Source: Flavobacterium sp. (GTDB taxonomy: Bacteria; Bacteroidota; Bacteroidia; Flavobacteriales; Flavobacteriaceae). Taken from it: a stretch of 64,000 bases of DNA. Positions 27,699 to 37,035 of the stretch are shown here, piece by piece. Below the pieces are notes generated by a model that did not search any database, was not told where the DNA came from, and saw nothing but the letters and a program-made list of their open reading frames with translations. The DNA is taken from the NCBI GenBank assembly GCA_012837155.1, contig CP051546.1:801347-865346 (forward strand). The letters run 5' to 3'. Position numbers and translations under genes: made by a program. Position 1 is the first letter of the stretch, and each line of letters begins with the position of its first letter.

Positions 27699-28915
27699 TT
27701 AATTCAATTCCAATGGTTTCTTGAATTTTAATTGCAATCTAGAGTATTTTTCAGGGCTGTATGCTTCGCTTTTAAATTCATCTATAAAATCAATACAAAT
27801 TTTCAAGGTGGATAAGAACTTATCGCCATTATAATCTGTAAATGCATTCGTTAAACTCCAATATTCCTCATAATTCTGCTCGCTCATAAACCAATTCATT
27901 TTAGAAGTTAAATTTGTGTTTTCTACAATAAATAAATATTCCATATTTATTTTCTTGTTTTCTTTTCCTGTAATTTTATAAACGTGAGGCTTTTCAACTA
28001 ATTTAACATTATTTGAATATTTCTCTAAAAGTTCTATAAGTTGTTCTTTGGTCGGATAGGATGAATTATTGTAGCTTAAATACCAATATTTAAAGTTATT
28101 TAATTTCGAAAATAATTTATCAAATAATTCAATTGAAGTTTTTTTATCGGTAAAATTATTTTCAAAGGGTTGTAATTTTTTCCCAACAATATACTCATCT
28201 AGCATTCCATAAAAACCAAAATAATTATTCATTGTTCCAGTATATGGTGGGTCCAAATAAATTATATCAGCTTCTACTGAATCCAGCACATTAAAAACAT
28301 CATCATTTAAAGATAAATTTTCTTTGCCATTGTCAAAAATTGCTCTGTTATATTCGCTTACATTTTCAATAAAATGCAATTTAAAGGATTGATTGTGATA
28401 AGCTCTTTTTCTTTTATACTTTTCATAGCTGTATTTCTCGTCTCTTAATTGAACAATTTTATCCCAATTGATATTAAAACGCGAATATGGCATTTTGCGA
28501 ATCATTGCTCGTCGCATTAAAATTAAAGCCAAAGCTTTTTTATAATCAGAATCTAATTTTTCTATATTTTCTCTATATAAATCAAGTGCTGCACATTCAT
28601 TTGGAAAAAAGTAAACTTCGGAATATTCATTAAACATAAACCCTTCTTTCGGTTCTCCCGAAAATAGTATTTCTACATCTTCATACGACAATTTTGTTGA
28701 ATTATTTTCAATTAAAGCCTTTGAAAGTAAATAGTTTATCTCTAAAATATCGTTAGAAATCACTTTTAATCCCTTCAATTTAGATTGATAGCTTACTGAA
28801 CTTCCTCCTGAAAAAGCATCAAAAACACTTTCGGCATCTTTGGAAAATAATCTGTAATCCATTTAGCAATTTTTTCTTTATTGCCAATGAAATTTATTTT
28901 AGGAAATTTGTTCAT
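27699..28915 (-). CDS. D12-class DNA adenine (N6) methyltransferase, one frameshift
   Basis: The start at 28915 gives MNKFPKINFIGNKEKIAKWI, a classic D12-class N-terminus. One missing T near 28852 shifts into the frame continuing SKDAESVFDAFSGGSSVSYQ (SAM-binding motif I). DIIYLDPPYTGTMNN (motif IV, DPPY) follows around residue 210. Total about 405 codons. Its start overlaps the cytosine methyltransferase stop by 17 bp. The enzyme should methylate adenine in one strand of the cognate site and so protect the host from the HNH nuclease encoded next. Confidence 0.88.
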
Positions 28916-29909
28916 CATCTCTCATCATTTTTTTTATAGTTAATGCAATTTCCTTTGCTAAAATTGGCGGAACTGAATTTCCAACTTGTTGTTGCTGCGA
29001 AATTGTTGAACCTTTAAAAATATAATCTAACGGAAAAGTTTGTAGCGTTGCTAATTCTCGAACTGTTAGTGCTCTATTTTGTGAATAATGAAATATTTTT
29101 CTCATATCTCCAGTTACACAAACAGCCGGTTCTGTACTCTTGTATCTTATATATTTCCTAACATCACCACTTTTTGGTCTTATTAATTCTGGGATTTCAT
29201 CTCTATTTCCGCCATCTGAAACATATTCCATTTTTTTAAGCATTTGTTCTGAATGTTTCATAGCAATATGATTAGGAATTTTTGATTTTTCACCCGATTC
29301 AAGTTTAGGAAGTTTGTCAATAGCTTCCTTGATTGAAATCGGTTTATCAATTGTTTTTGTTGGAAAAACAATCGTATTTGAAATTCTATTGCCAATAAAT
29401 AACACCCTATTTCTAACTTGAGGAATTCCAAAATGGGCTGTATTTACAACTTTGCAATCTACGTTGTAATTCATTTTTTTGAAAAGCTCAATAATTTCTT
29501 TTTTTGTTTCGCCTTTGTTGTGTGTAAAAAGCCGAGCAACATTTTCCATAACAAAATACTTTGGCTGAACTATTTCAACAATTCTAGCAAACTCTTTAAA
29601 TAATTGATTTCTAGAATCATCAATAAATTTTCTTCCAATATTTCCAGCCATACTAAAACCTTGGCAAGGAGGTCCTCCTATTATTACATCGATCGTCTGA
29701 TTCCCAATTAATGATTTTATTTCGTCATTAAAAAGTTTGGATATATCTTTTTGAATAAGGTTATGTTTTGGAAAATTTGTTTTATAGGTTTCACAAAATT
29801 TTGGTTCAATATCGATTGAAAATATGTTGTTAAATCCAGCTTGGTCAAAACCTAATGACATTCCGCCAGCACCCGAAAAAAGGTCGATGTAATTTAGTTT
29901 ACTTTTCAT
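28899..29909 (-). CDS. DNA (cytosine-5) methyltransferase of a type II system
   Basis: 336 residues, intact, with all main C5-methyltransferase motifs in order. These are NYIDLFSGAGGMSLGFDQAG (I), DVIIGGPPCQGFSMAG (IV, catalytic Cys), KYFVMENVARLF (VI, ENV), AHFGIPQVRNRVLFIG (VIII) and RALTVRELATLQTFPLDYIF with QQQQVGNSVPPILAKEI (IX-X). The stretch between VIII and IX should hold the target-recognition domain. Its start overlaps the controller gene stop by 4 bp. With the adenine methyltransferase downstream, the system most likely recognises an asymmetric site methylated at different bases on the two strands. Confidence 0.93.
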   Translation of the reverse strand: MKSKLNYIDLFSGAGGMSLGFDQAGFNNIFSIDIEPKFCETYKTNFPKHNLIQKDISKLFNDEIKSLIGNQTIDVIIGGPPCQGFSMAGNIGRKFIDDSRNQLFKEFARIVEIVQPKYFVMENVARLFTHNKGETKKEIIELFKKMNYNVDCKVVNTAHFGIPQVRNRVLFIGNRISNTIVFPTKTIDKPISIKEAIDKLPKLESGEKSKIPNHIAMKHSEQMLKKMEYVSDGGNRDEIPELIRPKSGDVRKYIRYKSTEPAVCVTGDMRKIFHYSQNRALTVRELATLQTFPLDYIFKGSTISQQQQVGNSVPPILAKEIALTIKKMMRDDEQIS

Positions 29910-30232
29910 AAATCTAAATTAATTTGCTTAACATTTATCGAACGTAAATATTTTACTTTTTCTTCTGCTACGAGTAAAATTTCTTCTGAACAGTTAGAAT
30001 CATAAATTTTCCTAGCGATAAAATCTCCATAATATTCTTTTTTTAACTCATTAATTTCAATTTTAAAAACATCTGATAATAAAACTAATCTTTTCTCATC
30101 AAAATCTCTTTTGCCATTTTCAATCTTACTCAAATTTGCAGAGTCTAAATCTAATTTAGCTGCAAGTTGCGTTAATGTAAAGCCTTTTTTTGTTCTTAAT
30201 TCCCTAATATAATTTCCAAAAATTTCGTTCAT
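29906..30232 (-). CDS. XRE-family HTH protein, probable restriction-modification controller
   Basis: 108 residues. The XRE helix-turn-helix spans about residues 9-62: IRELRTKKGFTLTQLAAKLD then LDSANLSKIENGKRDFDEKR. It is the first gene of the restriction-modification operon and overlaps the cytosine methyltransferase gene by 4 bp. Small HTH proteins at this position usually act as controller (C) proteins that delay nuclease expression until methylation is complete. It may also regulate itself; the region 30233-30300 would hold its operator. Confidence 0.82.
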   Translation of the reverse strand: MNEIFGNYIRELRTKKGFTLTQLAAKLDLDSANLSKIENGKRDFDEKRLVLLSDVFKIEINELKKEYYGDFIARKIYDSNCSEEILLVAEEKVKYLRSINVKQINLDL

Positions 30233-30562
30233 TTGACTTTTATTTTATGACTTGTCACTATTTGACAAATATATAATACTTTTTCTATCTATGAAGTTTC
30301 ATAAATACATACTGGTTTTTCATAGTCTTTACAGCAATAACATTCTTTTTTTGATATTTTTTACCATCGAAAGATAGTAGAATAGCAGGAAATCGCTTCA
30401 AACAAAATTATTTCCTTAAAATTCAAAAGATTAGAACATTAAACCATTCATAAATATTCCTTATGCTTTTCAAATTATAAAGTTATTACGTAAATTTGCA
30501 AAAATTTTACACCCTAGCCTAAAAGGCGAACGGACGAAGTAATTACAAATATAAAATAAAAT
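30233..30562. other. Divergent promoter region between the restriction operon and ahcY
   Basis: No gene is seen in this 330-bp stretch. On the + strand TAAATTTG at 30491-30498 matches the Bacteroidota -7 element TAnnTTTG upstream of ahcY, but I did not find a convincing TTG at the right distance. Near 30250 GACTTGTCACTATTTGACAA has a partial dyad just upstream of the controller gene and could be its operator. Confidence 0.35.
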
Positions 30563-31879
30563 ATGAGTACATCGACTATGCCTTATGTGGCTTTCAAAGT
30601 AAAAGACATTTCTCTAGCAGCTTGGGGAAGAAAAGAAATTGAATTGGCCGAAGCCGAAATGCCGGGTTTAATGGCACTTCGTGCAGAATACAAAGACGAA
30701 CAACCGCTGAAAGGTGCTCGCATTGCAGGATGTTTGCACATGACGATACAAACTGCCGTTTTAATCGAAACTTTAATTGCTCTTGGTGCCGAAGTGACTT
30801 GGTCTTCTTGCAACATTTTTTCTACTCAAGATCAGGCTGCTGCTGCTATTGCTGCTGCGGGAATTCAAGTTTATGCTTGGAAAGGTCTGGACGAAGAATC
30901 ATTTGACTGGTGTATCGAGCAAACTTTATTCTTTGGCGAAGACCGCAAACCATTAAACATGATTCTTGACGACGGTGGCGATTTGACCAATATGGTTATT
31001 GACCGTTACCCAGAATTGGTTGCTGGAATAAAAGGATTGTCTGAAGAAACTACCACTGGTGTTCACAGATTGTACGAAAGAGTAAAAGCTGGAACTTTGC
31101 CAATGCCTGCCATAAACGTTAATGACTCGGTTACTAAATCTAAATTTGACAATAAATACGGTTGCAAAGAATCTGCAGTTGATGCGGTTCGTCGTGCTAC
31201 CGACATTATGTTGGCTGGAAAAAGAGTAATCGTTTGTGGTTACGGTGATGTTGGAAAAGGAACTGCTGCTTCTTTTAGAGGTGCTGGTTCTATTGTAACG
31301 GTTACTGAAATTGACCCAATTTGCGCGCTTCAAGCGGCAATGGACGGTTATGAAGTAAAAAAATTAAACACCGTTGTTGGAAATGCTGATATTATCATCA
31401 CTACAACTGGAAATAAAGACATCGTTTTAGGTTCTCATTTCGAACAAATGAAAGACAAAACTATCGTTTGTAACATCGGACATTTTGATAACGAAATTGA
31501 TATGGCTTGGTTGAACAAAAACCACGGTGCATCAAAAATCGAAATCAAACCACAAGTTGATAAATATACAATCGCCGGAAAAGATATTCTTATCCTTGCC
31601 GAAGGTCGTTTGGTAAACCTTGGTTGCGCTACGGGTCACCCAAGTTTTGTAATGAGTAACTCCTTTACAAACCAAACTTTAGCTCAAATCGAATTGTGGA
31701 AAAACAGCGCGGCATACAACAATGATGTGTATATGTTACCAAAACATTTGGATGAAAAAGTAGCGATGTTGCACTTAGCTAAATTAGGTGTTGAATTGGA
31801 AACTTTGCGTGTAGATCAAGCTGATTATATTGGCGTTCCAGTTGAAGGACCATTTAAACCAGAATATTATAGATATTAG
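30563..31879 (+). CDS. ahcY: Adenosylhomocysteinase
   Basis: 438 residues, intact. S-adenosylhomocysteine hydrolase splits SAH into adenosine and homocysteine in the methyl cycle, using bound NAD. Motifs visible: [70 protein letters not shown], the NAD-binding loop [20 protein letters not shown], and a C-terminus [20 protein letters not shown] then Y, with the NAD-contacting Lys and Tyr. The 3' end (codons for PEYYRY, stop, terminator) is repeated in the following kilobases. Confidence 0.97.
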   Translation: MSTSTMPYVAFKVKDISLAAWGRKEIELAEAEMPGLMALRAEYKDEQPLKGARIAGCLHMTIQTAVLIETLIALGAEVTWSSCNIFSTQDQAAAAIAAAGIQVYAWKGLDEESFDWCIEQTLFFGEDRKPLNMILDDGGDLTNMVIDRYPELVAGIKGLSEETTTGVHRLYERVKAGTLPMPAINVNDSVTKSKFDNKYGCKESAVDAVRRATDIMLAGKRVIVCGYGDVGKGTAASFRGAGSIVTVTEIDPICALQAAMDGYEVKKLNTVVGNADIIITTTGNKDIVLGSHFEQMKDKTIVCNIGHFDNEIDMAWLNKNHGASKIEIKPQVDKYTIAGKDILILAEGRLVNLGCATGHPSFVMSNSFTNQTLAQIELWKNSAAYNNDVYMLPKHLDEKVAMLHLAKLGVELETLRVDQADYIGVPVEGPFKPEYYRY

Positions 31880-32010
31880 ATTGCTGATTTTTGATTAGCG
31901 ATTGCTGATTTCAGATTTAGAACCCTTGCAGCAATGTGAGGGTTTTTTTGATTCCAAAATATTATTTTCCTTAACGCTAGCGCGGAAATCTTTTCCGTGC
32001 CCATCAAACC
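31859..32010 (+). repeat. ahcY-tail repeat, unit A
   Basis: It contains the last six codons of ahcY (PEYYRY), the stop, a run ATTGCTGATTTTTGATTAGC, a hairpin terminator (AACCCT...AGGGTTTTTTT) and a downstream piece with GCGCGGAAATCTTTTCCGTG. Units B (32011-32119), C (32120-32258) and D (34458-34650) are close copies. Confidence 0.85.
31919..31949 (+). terminator. ahcY terminator
   Basis: AACCCT pairs with AGGGTT around TGCAGCAATGTG and is followed by seven T. It is part of the repeated unit and recurs near 32073, 32173 and 34520. Confidence 0.7.
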
Positions 32011-32119
32011 CCAGAATATTACAGGTATTAGATTGCTGATTTTTGATTAGCGATTGCTGATTTCAGATTTAAAACCCTTGCAGCAATGTGAGGGTCTTTT
32101 GATTCCAAAATATTATTTT
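32011..32119 (+). repeat. ahcY-tail repeat, unit B (shorter)
   Basis: It begins CCAGAATATTACAGGTATTA, again encoding PEYYRY and a stop if read in the ahcY frame. It includes the terminator hairpin but lacks the GCGCGGAAA...TTTCCGTG piece present in A, C and D. Confidence 0.8.
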
Positions 32120-32258
32120 CCAGAATATACAGATATTAGATTTTAGATTAGCGATTGCTGATTTCAGATTTAGAACCCTTGCAGCAATGTGAGGTTTTTT
32201 TTAATTCCAAAATATTATTTTCCAACGCTAGCGCGGAAATCTTTTCCGTGCTCATCAA
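32120..32258 (+). repeat. ahcY-tail repeat, unit C
   Basis: It begins CAGAATATACAGATATTAGA, with three bases of the ahcY tail missing. It then carries the hairpin, the inverted GCGCGGAAA...TTTCCGTG piece and ends CTCATCAACACAAG. Its right flank (ACTCTAGTTCTTCAAAGTCT) is also partly shared with unit D. Confidence 0.8.
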
Positions 32259-32327
32259 CACAAGCAAAAAACTCTCTACAACTCTAGTTCTTCAAAGTCT
32301 CCCGACTTCGAATCAAAATAAAACCCG

Positions 32328-32366
32328 AAAACTCCTAGCCATTCAAAAGCCTAGGAGTTTTTTTTA
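32328..32366 (+). terminator. Hairpin terminator upstream of the toxin-antitoxin module
   Basis: AAACTCCTAG and CTAGGAGTTT form a 10-bp stem followed by eight T. It lies just before the antitoxin promoter and isolates it from ahcY transcription. Confidence 0.75.
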
Positions 32367-32402
32367 ACAATCCAGTTCACAACTATAACATGAAATATTT
32401 TA

Positions 32403-32410
32403 TATCTTTG
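32403..32410 (+). promoter_or_regulatory. Candidate -7 element of the antitoxin gene
   Basis: TATCTTTG matches the Bacteroidota TAnnTTTG consensus 24 bp upstream of the antitoxin start at 32435. No clear TTG partner was seen. Confidence 0.35.
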
Positions 32411-32434
32411 TGTCCTAACCGATTACTTATCAAA

Positions 32435-32659
32435 ATGACTACACTTACTGTAAATATAAAAGACATTTCTCAAATTACAATCATCAAAAAAATTTTGAAG
32501 GCTTTTGATGTGGAAGTAATTGAGCAAAACAACGAAATTACAAATCCAGAGCTAATCGAACGACTAGAGAAACATCGTAAAAATTTTCAGAAACCGGCCT
32601 ATAGAGAAGAAAACTACACCAAAGTAGACTCCAAAAATATATGGGCAGATATACAATAG
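32435..32659 (+). CDS. Antitoxin of a YoeB-type module
   Basis: 74 residues starting MTTLTVNIKDISQITIIKKI. A short N-terminal strand and helix (dimerisation/DNA-binding) are followed by a charged C-terminus (NPELIERLEKHRKNFQKPAY, NIWADIQ) that would wrap the toxin. An ATG 45 bp upstream is in frame but gives an atypical leader. The stop overlaps the toxin start by 19 bp, the usual arrangement in Axe-Txe/YefM-YoeB-like modules. It is intact while the toxin gene is split by an IS5-family element. Confidence 0.75.
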   Translation: MTTLTVNIKDISQITIIKKILKAFDVEVIEQNNEITNPELIERLEKHRKNFQKPAYREENYTKVDSKNIWADIQ

Positions 32660-32745
32660 AAATAAGCAAAGAAGCGCTAGCTGATTTGTCAAAAATAAAA
32701 AAGGCTGGCAGGAAAACAGATATTTCAAAAATTGAAAAAATATTT
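32641..32745 (+). pseudogene. 5' part of a Txe/YoeB-family toxin gene, interrupted by IS5-family copy 2
   Basis: It reads MGRYTIEISKEALADLSKIK then KAGRKTDISKIEKIF, typical of the N-terminus of Txe/YoeB mRNA-cleaving toxins. The insertion after codon 35 is followed by IS-encoded residues and a stop. The remaining part is at 34231-34407. Confidence 0.85.
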
Positions 32746-34226
32746 AGTCATTCCTTAAAAACTCACTTTTTGAGTTTTTAGATTTTTTATCAAAAACACA
32801 TTTGCAAAAATATGCATTAAAAATTCGAGACAAAGAATAAATTGTGCTTTGATATGGTTAAACCTCATTTTTAGATTGTAACCAATACCTGCTAAAAGTG
32901 CATTATTAATATCTCCAGCCACGCCTTTGAGGAAATTTAATCCTAAAGCGTGGTTTCTTTTTAAATGGGATATTGTTGGTTCTATTGCCGCTCTGGCTCT
33001 AAATCTTTTTCGGGCAACGTCTTGTTTGTATCTTGATTTTTCTTTTGTGTTTTTTGGGATTACTATTTGTGTATTTTCAACTTGTGTGACACCTCTAAAT
33101 CCTCTGTCTGTACTTGCTATTGTTGGTCTTGTACCTCCAATTTGCTCTCTAACTCGCTGGCTTTGTGCTAATGATTCTTCTAAGGTTTTGCTATCGTGAG
33201 GATTGCCTGAAAATCGTTTTATTGAGGTAATGACTCCTGTTTTTCGACCTCTTGTTACCGCTACTTTTGTTCCAAATTCATACGCTTTATGAGCTTTCCC
33301 TTTTGCTATACAGGCTGTTTGAGGTTCGTGTAAACTGTATATTTTTTCCTTGCTGTTTCTTTCCTGAGTGAGTACTTTTTTGTAATTGCTAAATTCTGTT
33401 TCGTATTGTTTTAAAATTTCTTCAGGCAACTTGCGTTCCAATTCTCGAACGACTCGCTTACCAATGGTTCGCAACTTTTTTCGCGCCATTATAGCTTTCT
33501 TTTTTCGTTTGGGATGATGTCCAAAATAAGCATCCCGAAGATGTTGTTTGGCTACCCTTTTATAAGTTTGTCTTTGTTTAACTCCTTCTTTTTCAGCTAT
33601 TTTTGTACAATTGTCAATTACCTTTTTAGCTAATTTGGCATCGGTTGGAAAAGTAATATTTTTTTCTTGAACAGTGGTGTCAATCTGAACTTCCTTTTCA
33701 TTTTTCGCCTCTGGATGCAAGGCTACTGTTTGACTTAAAATAAATTCTAATCCTTTCTCTTTCAGTCTCTTTCTAAAATGAACAAACTCACTCGGGTCAA
33801 AAGGTTGCTTGTTTTGAAAAAAATCTTCTCCTGTAAAATATTGCCAATAAGGGTTTTCTATCCAACGTTCAACTACAGATTCATCACTCTCTTTAAACAT
33901 CTCTTTTAACAGCAGTAAACCTGCTATTTTTCTAATCGGAATAGAGGGTCTTCCTTGCTCTGAATATAGGTTTTGGAACTCAAACTCCATTTTTGACCAA
34001 TCAAGCTCCCCTGCGAGTTTTACCAAAGGATGCTCAAGGTTTATAAGATCTGTCAGCCTAGTCTGAAATAAATTTTGCTGAAAATTCGGTTTTATTTTAC
34101 CTAACATATTGCCACTTTTTTATACCTAAATATACACTTTTTGGCAATTTAACTTAGTGTTTTTAAGTTGTTTTTATCTACAAGTTATTAACAATCAATT
34201 TGTTGTGTCATATTTAAGGATTGACT
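32746..34226. mobile_element. IS5-family insertion sequence, copy 2
   Basis: 1481 bp with the same terminal repeats as copy 1. It is flanked by the 4-bp duplication ATTT (32742-32745 and 34227-34230). It lies in the same orientation as copy 1, about 13 kb away. Different target duplications show two independent transposition events. Confidence 0.92.
32755..34107 (-). CDS. IS5-family transposase, copy 2
   Basis: 450 residues, intact. It is identical in reading to copy 1 except Asp for Tyr in EDFFQNK and a C-terminus extended to KTQKVSF by one extra T in the 3' run. The DDE residues are as in copy 1 (QIDTT, STDRG, AAIEPT). The near identity of the two copies and their open frames point to recent activity. 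Confidence 0.9.
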   Translation of the reverse strand: MLGKIKPNFQQNLFQTRLTDLINLEHPLVKLAGELDWSKMEFEFQNLYSEQGRPSIPIRKIAGLLLLKEMFKESDESVVERWIENPYWQYFTGEDFFQNKQPFDPSEFVHFRKRLKEKGLEFILSQTVALHPEAKNEKEVQIDTTVQEKNITFPTDAKLAKKVIDNCTKIAEKEGVKQRQTYKRVAKQHLRDAYFGHHPKRKKKAIMARKKLRTIGKRVVRELERKLPEEILKQYETEFSNYKKVLTQERNSKEKIYSLHEPQTACIAKGKAHKAYEFGTKVAVTRGRKTGVITSIKRFSGNPHDSKTLEESLAQSQRVREQIGGTRPTIASTDRGFRGVTQVENTQIVIPKNTKEKSRYKQDVARKRFRARAAIEPTISHLKRNHALGLNFLKGVAGDINNALLAGIGYNLKMRFNHIKAQFILCLEFLMHIFANVFLIKNLKTQKVSF

Positions 34227-34230
34227 ATTT

Positions 34231-34407
34231 ATTGAATTAGAAAACCATCCAACAACTGGAATTGGCAAACCCGAGAAACTAAAATACAAAGAAGAAAATG
34301 TTTGGTCTCGACAAATTAACAAAAAAGACCGATTGATATACGAAATTATCGCCCATGAAGTAGTCGTAATTGTCATTTCAGCCTTGGGTCATTATAACGA
34401 CAGATAG
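34231..34407 (+). pseudogene. 3' part of the Txe/YoeB-family toxin gene
   Basis: It continues IELENHPTTGIGKPEKLKYK, VWSRQINKKDRLIYEIIAHE and ends VVVIVISALGHYNDR. The RQINKKDRLIYE strand and the C-terminal GHYND carry the catalytic Arg, Glu and His/Tyr residues of YoeB. Joined to the 5' part it gives 93 residues in one frame with the target duplication counted once. Confidence 0.88.
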
Positions 34408-34457
34408 TTGCTTTCTTCAAGTTTGCTTTTCAAACCGTTAAAAAACTTCAACAAAAA

Positions 34458-34650
34458 ACCAGAATATTACAAATATTAGATTGCTGATTTTTGATTAGCG
34501 ATTGCTGATTTCAGATTTAGAACCCTTGCAGCAATGTGAGGGTCTTTTGATTCCAAAATATTATTTTCCTTAACGCTAGTGCGGAAATCTTTTCCGTGCC
34601 CATCAACACAAGAAAAACGGCTATAACTCCAGTTCTCCAAAATCTCTAAA
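34458..34650 (+). repeat. ahcY-tail repeat, unit D
   Basis: It begins ACCAGAATATTACAAATATT, which encodes PEYYKY and a stop, then follows unit A through the hairpin and the GTGCGGAAATCTTTTCCGTG piece. Similarity to the right flank of unit C continues through ACAAGAAAAA to AACTCCAGTTCTCCAAAATC. Units C and D therefore bracket the toxin-antitoxin module as direct repeats of roughly 190 bp. Confidence 0.8.
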
Positions 34651-34663
34651 TAACACGTATGTA

Positions 34664-34698
34664 AACAAAAAAACCGTTTCTCACGAAACGGGTTTTTT
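34664..34698 (-). terminator. Terminator of rpmA
   Basis: AAAAAACCGTTT and AAACGGGTTTTTT pair around TCTCACG, leaving a T run on the reverse strand 20 bp after the rpmA stop. Confidence 0.8.
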
Positions 34699-34717
34699 AA
34701 TGAATTGAAAAAATCAA

Positions 34718-34984
34718 TTATGCTTCAACTTCGAATGGAAGGATAGAAACATACGATTTATTATCTCTTTTCTTTTGGAACTGAACCACTCCATCTACTC
34801 TTGCGTGTAGAGTGTGATCTTTACTGATGTAAACATTTTCACCTGGATTGTGTTTTGAACCTCTTTGTCTTACGATGATGTTCCCTGCAATAGCAGCTTG
34901 TCCACCAAAAATCTTAACACCTAAACGTTTTGATTCTGATTCTCTACCATTCTTGGAACTACCGACACCTTTCTTGTGAGCCAT
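34718..34984 (-). CDS. rpmA: 50S ribosomal protein L27
   Basis: 88 residues, intact: [40 protein letters not shown], then [21 protein letters not shown]27 contacts the peptidyl transferase centre of the large subunit. It lies 23 bp downstream of rplU in the conserved rplU-rpmA operon and is followed by a terminator. Confidence 0.97.
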   Translation of the reverse strand: MAHKKGVGSSKNGRESESKRLGVKIFGGQAAIAGNIIVRQRGSKHNPGENVYISKDHTLHARVDGVVQFQKKRDNKSYVSILPFEVEA

Positions 34985-35007
34985 GACGTATTAGTTTTAT
35001 TTTGTTA

Positions 35008-35432
35008 TTATTCTTGTGTCTCTTCTTTTTTAGCTTTTGGAGCTTTTTTTACTTTTGGAGCTTCTACTTCTTCAGCAGCTACTTCAACAGTTTCTTTTTT
35101 AGCAGCGGCTTTTTTAGGAGCTGAAGCTGTAATACCTTCGATTACAATTTGAGTAAGATACTGACGGTGTCCGTTTCTTTTTTTGTAACCTTTTCTTCTT
35201 TTCTTTTTGAAAACGATTACTTTATCTCCTTTAAGTGTTGTAACACTTTGGCTTCTACTGAAGCACCTTCTATAGCTGGGGCGCCTATTGTGATTGTACC
35301 GTTATCGTCTAACAAATAAACTTTGTCGAAAGAAACTTTCGAACCTTCTTCATTTGCCAAACGGTGAACGTAAACCTTTAGGTCTTTGCTAACTTTGAAC
35401 TGTTGCCCTGCTATCTCTACGATTGCATACAT
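35008..35432 (-). CDS. rplU: 50S ribosomal protein L21, one frameshift
   Basis: It starts [20 protein letters not shown] then [15 protein letters not shown] is followed, after one missing A near 35222, by [20 protein letters not shown] then [13 protein letters not shown], the L21 RNA-binding signature. A Lys/Ala/Glu-rich C-terminal extension ends KAKKEETQE, typical of Flavobacterium L21. L21 is a core ribosomal protein, so the break is almost certainly a sequence error in an A run. Confidence 0.95.
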
Positions 35433-35698
35433 AACAAATTGTTTTATAATTTTTAAGGTTGCAAATATACAATTAAAATTTTATCCTGCAATTAGTTCCT
35501 TCAAAAAAATAATTGGTGTAGTTTTACACTAGGATTCCCAATAATTTTTCGAGAGTTTAAAGCTCTTTTTTTTAGGAATTAAAAGTGTTGAATTTTTAAC
35601 AAATCAAAATCAGTAACAATTCTGATTTAAAAAAGTTGTTTTTGTTGTAACAAAAATTTTAATTTTATTACCAACAATAAATAAATTTATTAATCCTT

Positions 35699-37023
35699 AT
35701 GAAAAAATCAATAATGGTATTAAGTGCTGCGCTTTTGCTTGGAGGAATTGCCTCGGCTCAAAAAGTAGATTTTGAAGAATATGATTTAGACAACGGAATG
35801 CATGTAATTTTACATAACGATCCTTCGGCACCAGTAGTGGTTACTTCGGTAATGTATCATGTAGGTTCAAAAGACGAGAGCCCAGAAAGAACAGGCTTCG
35901 CCCACTTTTTTGAGCATTTATTATTTGAAGGAACCGAGAACATTAAACGTGGCGAATGGTTTAAAATCGTAAGTTCAAACGGGGGCGTTAACAATGCAAA
36001 TACTTCAGAGGATCGAACTTATTATTATGAGGTGTTTCCTTCGAATAATTTAGAACTCGGACTTTGGATGGAATCCGAAAGGATGCTGCACCCTGTCATT
36101 AATCAAATAGGAATCGATACACAAAACGAAGTGGTAAAAGAGGAGAAAAGAACCCGATTTGACAATAGCCCATACGGAAATATTCTGACGGTTGTAAAAG
36201 AAAATATGTTCAAAAACCATCCCTATCGTTGGTCTCCAATTGGTTCTATGAAACATCTAGACGCGGCTACCTTAGAAGAGTTTCAAGCATTCAACAAAAA
36301 ATTCTATACTCCTAACAATGCTGTTTTAGTTGTTGCAGGCGATTTCGATAAAAAACAAGCAAAAAAATGGATTCGCAACTATTTTGGCATAATTCCAAGA
36401 GGCGAAACCTTGAAAAAACAAATCTTCATCGAAGAACCAATAACACAAACTATCAAAGCAACATACGAGGATCCTAATATTCAGATTCCGATGCTGGCGG
36501 CGTCTTATCGAACCCCTTCGATGAAAACTAGGGATGCGAGAGTTCTAGATTTAATCTCTTCCTATTTAAGCGATGGAAAAAGCTCTAAATTGTACAAAAA
36601 AATAGTGGATCAAAAAAAATGGCGTTGCAAATTGGAGCTTTTGGCTTCAGCCAAGAAGACTACGGAATGTACATTGTATATGGCTTACCCATGGGAACTG
36701 CTACATCTGCTGATTTACTGAAAGAAATTGATGAAGAAATCGTAAAAATTCAAACCGATTTGATTTCTGAAAAAGACTATCAAAAACTGCGAAACACATT
36801 CGATAATCAGTTTGTAAATGCAAATACTAGTGTAGAAGGAATTGCCGAAAACTTAGCCAAATATTATATGCTTTATGGCGATGTAAATCTTATAAACAAC
36901 GAAATAGCCCTTTATCACTCTATCACAAGAGAAGAAATTAGAGAAGTAGCCAAAAAATATTTGAATCCAAATCAAAGATTAATTCTAGATTACCTTCCTT
37001 CTAAAGATCAAGTTCAAAACTAA
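35699..37023 (+). CDS. M16 zinc peptidase (active subunit type), one frameshift
   Basis: It has a signal peptide (MKKSIMVLSAALLLGGIASA) followed by an insulinase-type domain with the inverted zinc motif HFFEHLLFEG (HxxEH) and the distal Glu in NEVVKEEKR. The C-terminal M16 domain follows (ASYRTPSMKTRDARVLDLIS, YGLPMGTATSADLLKEIDEE). One extra or missing A near 36612 splits it; total about 441 codons. It is probably periplasmic. The next gene, 12 bp downstream, encodes a second M16 protein without the zinc motif, so the two likely form a heterodimer. Confidence 0.88.
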
Positions 37024-37035
37024 GATTTCTTTACC

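Noticed and set aside
26810-30232. A novel defence island beyond the restriction system
   Set aside because: The neighbours on both sides are housekeeping genes (phosphopantetheinyl transferase, ahcY); no further nuclease, helicase or effector gene is present.
30953-31333. Ser-rich reading frame opposite ahcY
   Set aside because: It is the antisense of a highly conserved gene and has no independent support.
18246-34226. Composite transposon formed by the two IS5-family copies carrying the restriction system
   Set aside because: Each copy has its own matching 4-bp duplication (AACT and ATTT), so they inserted independently, and the segment between holds ordinary chromosomal genes such as ahcY.
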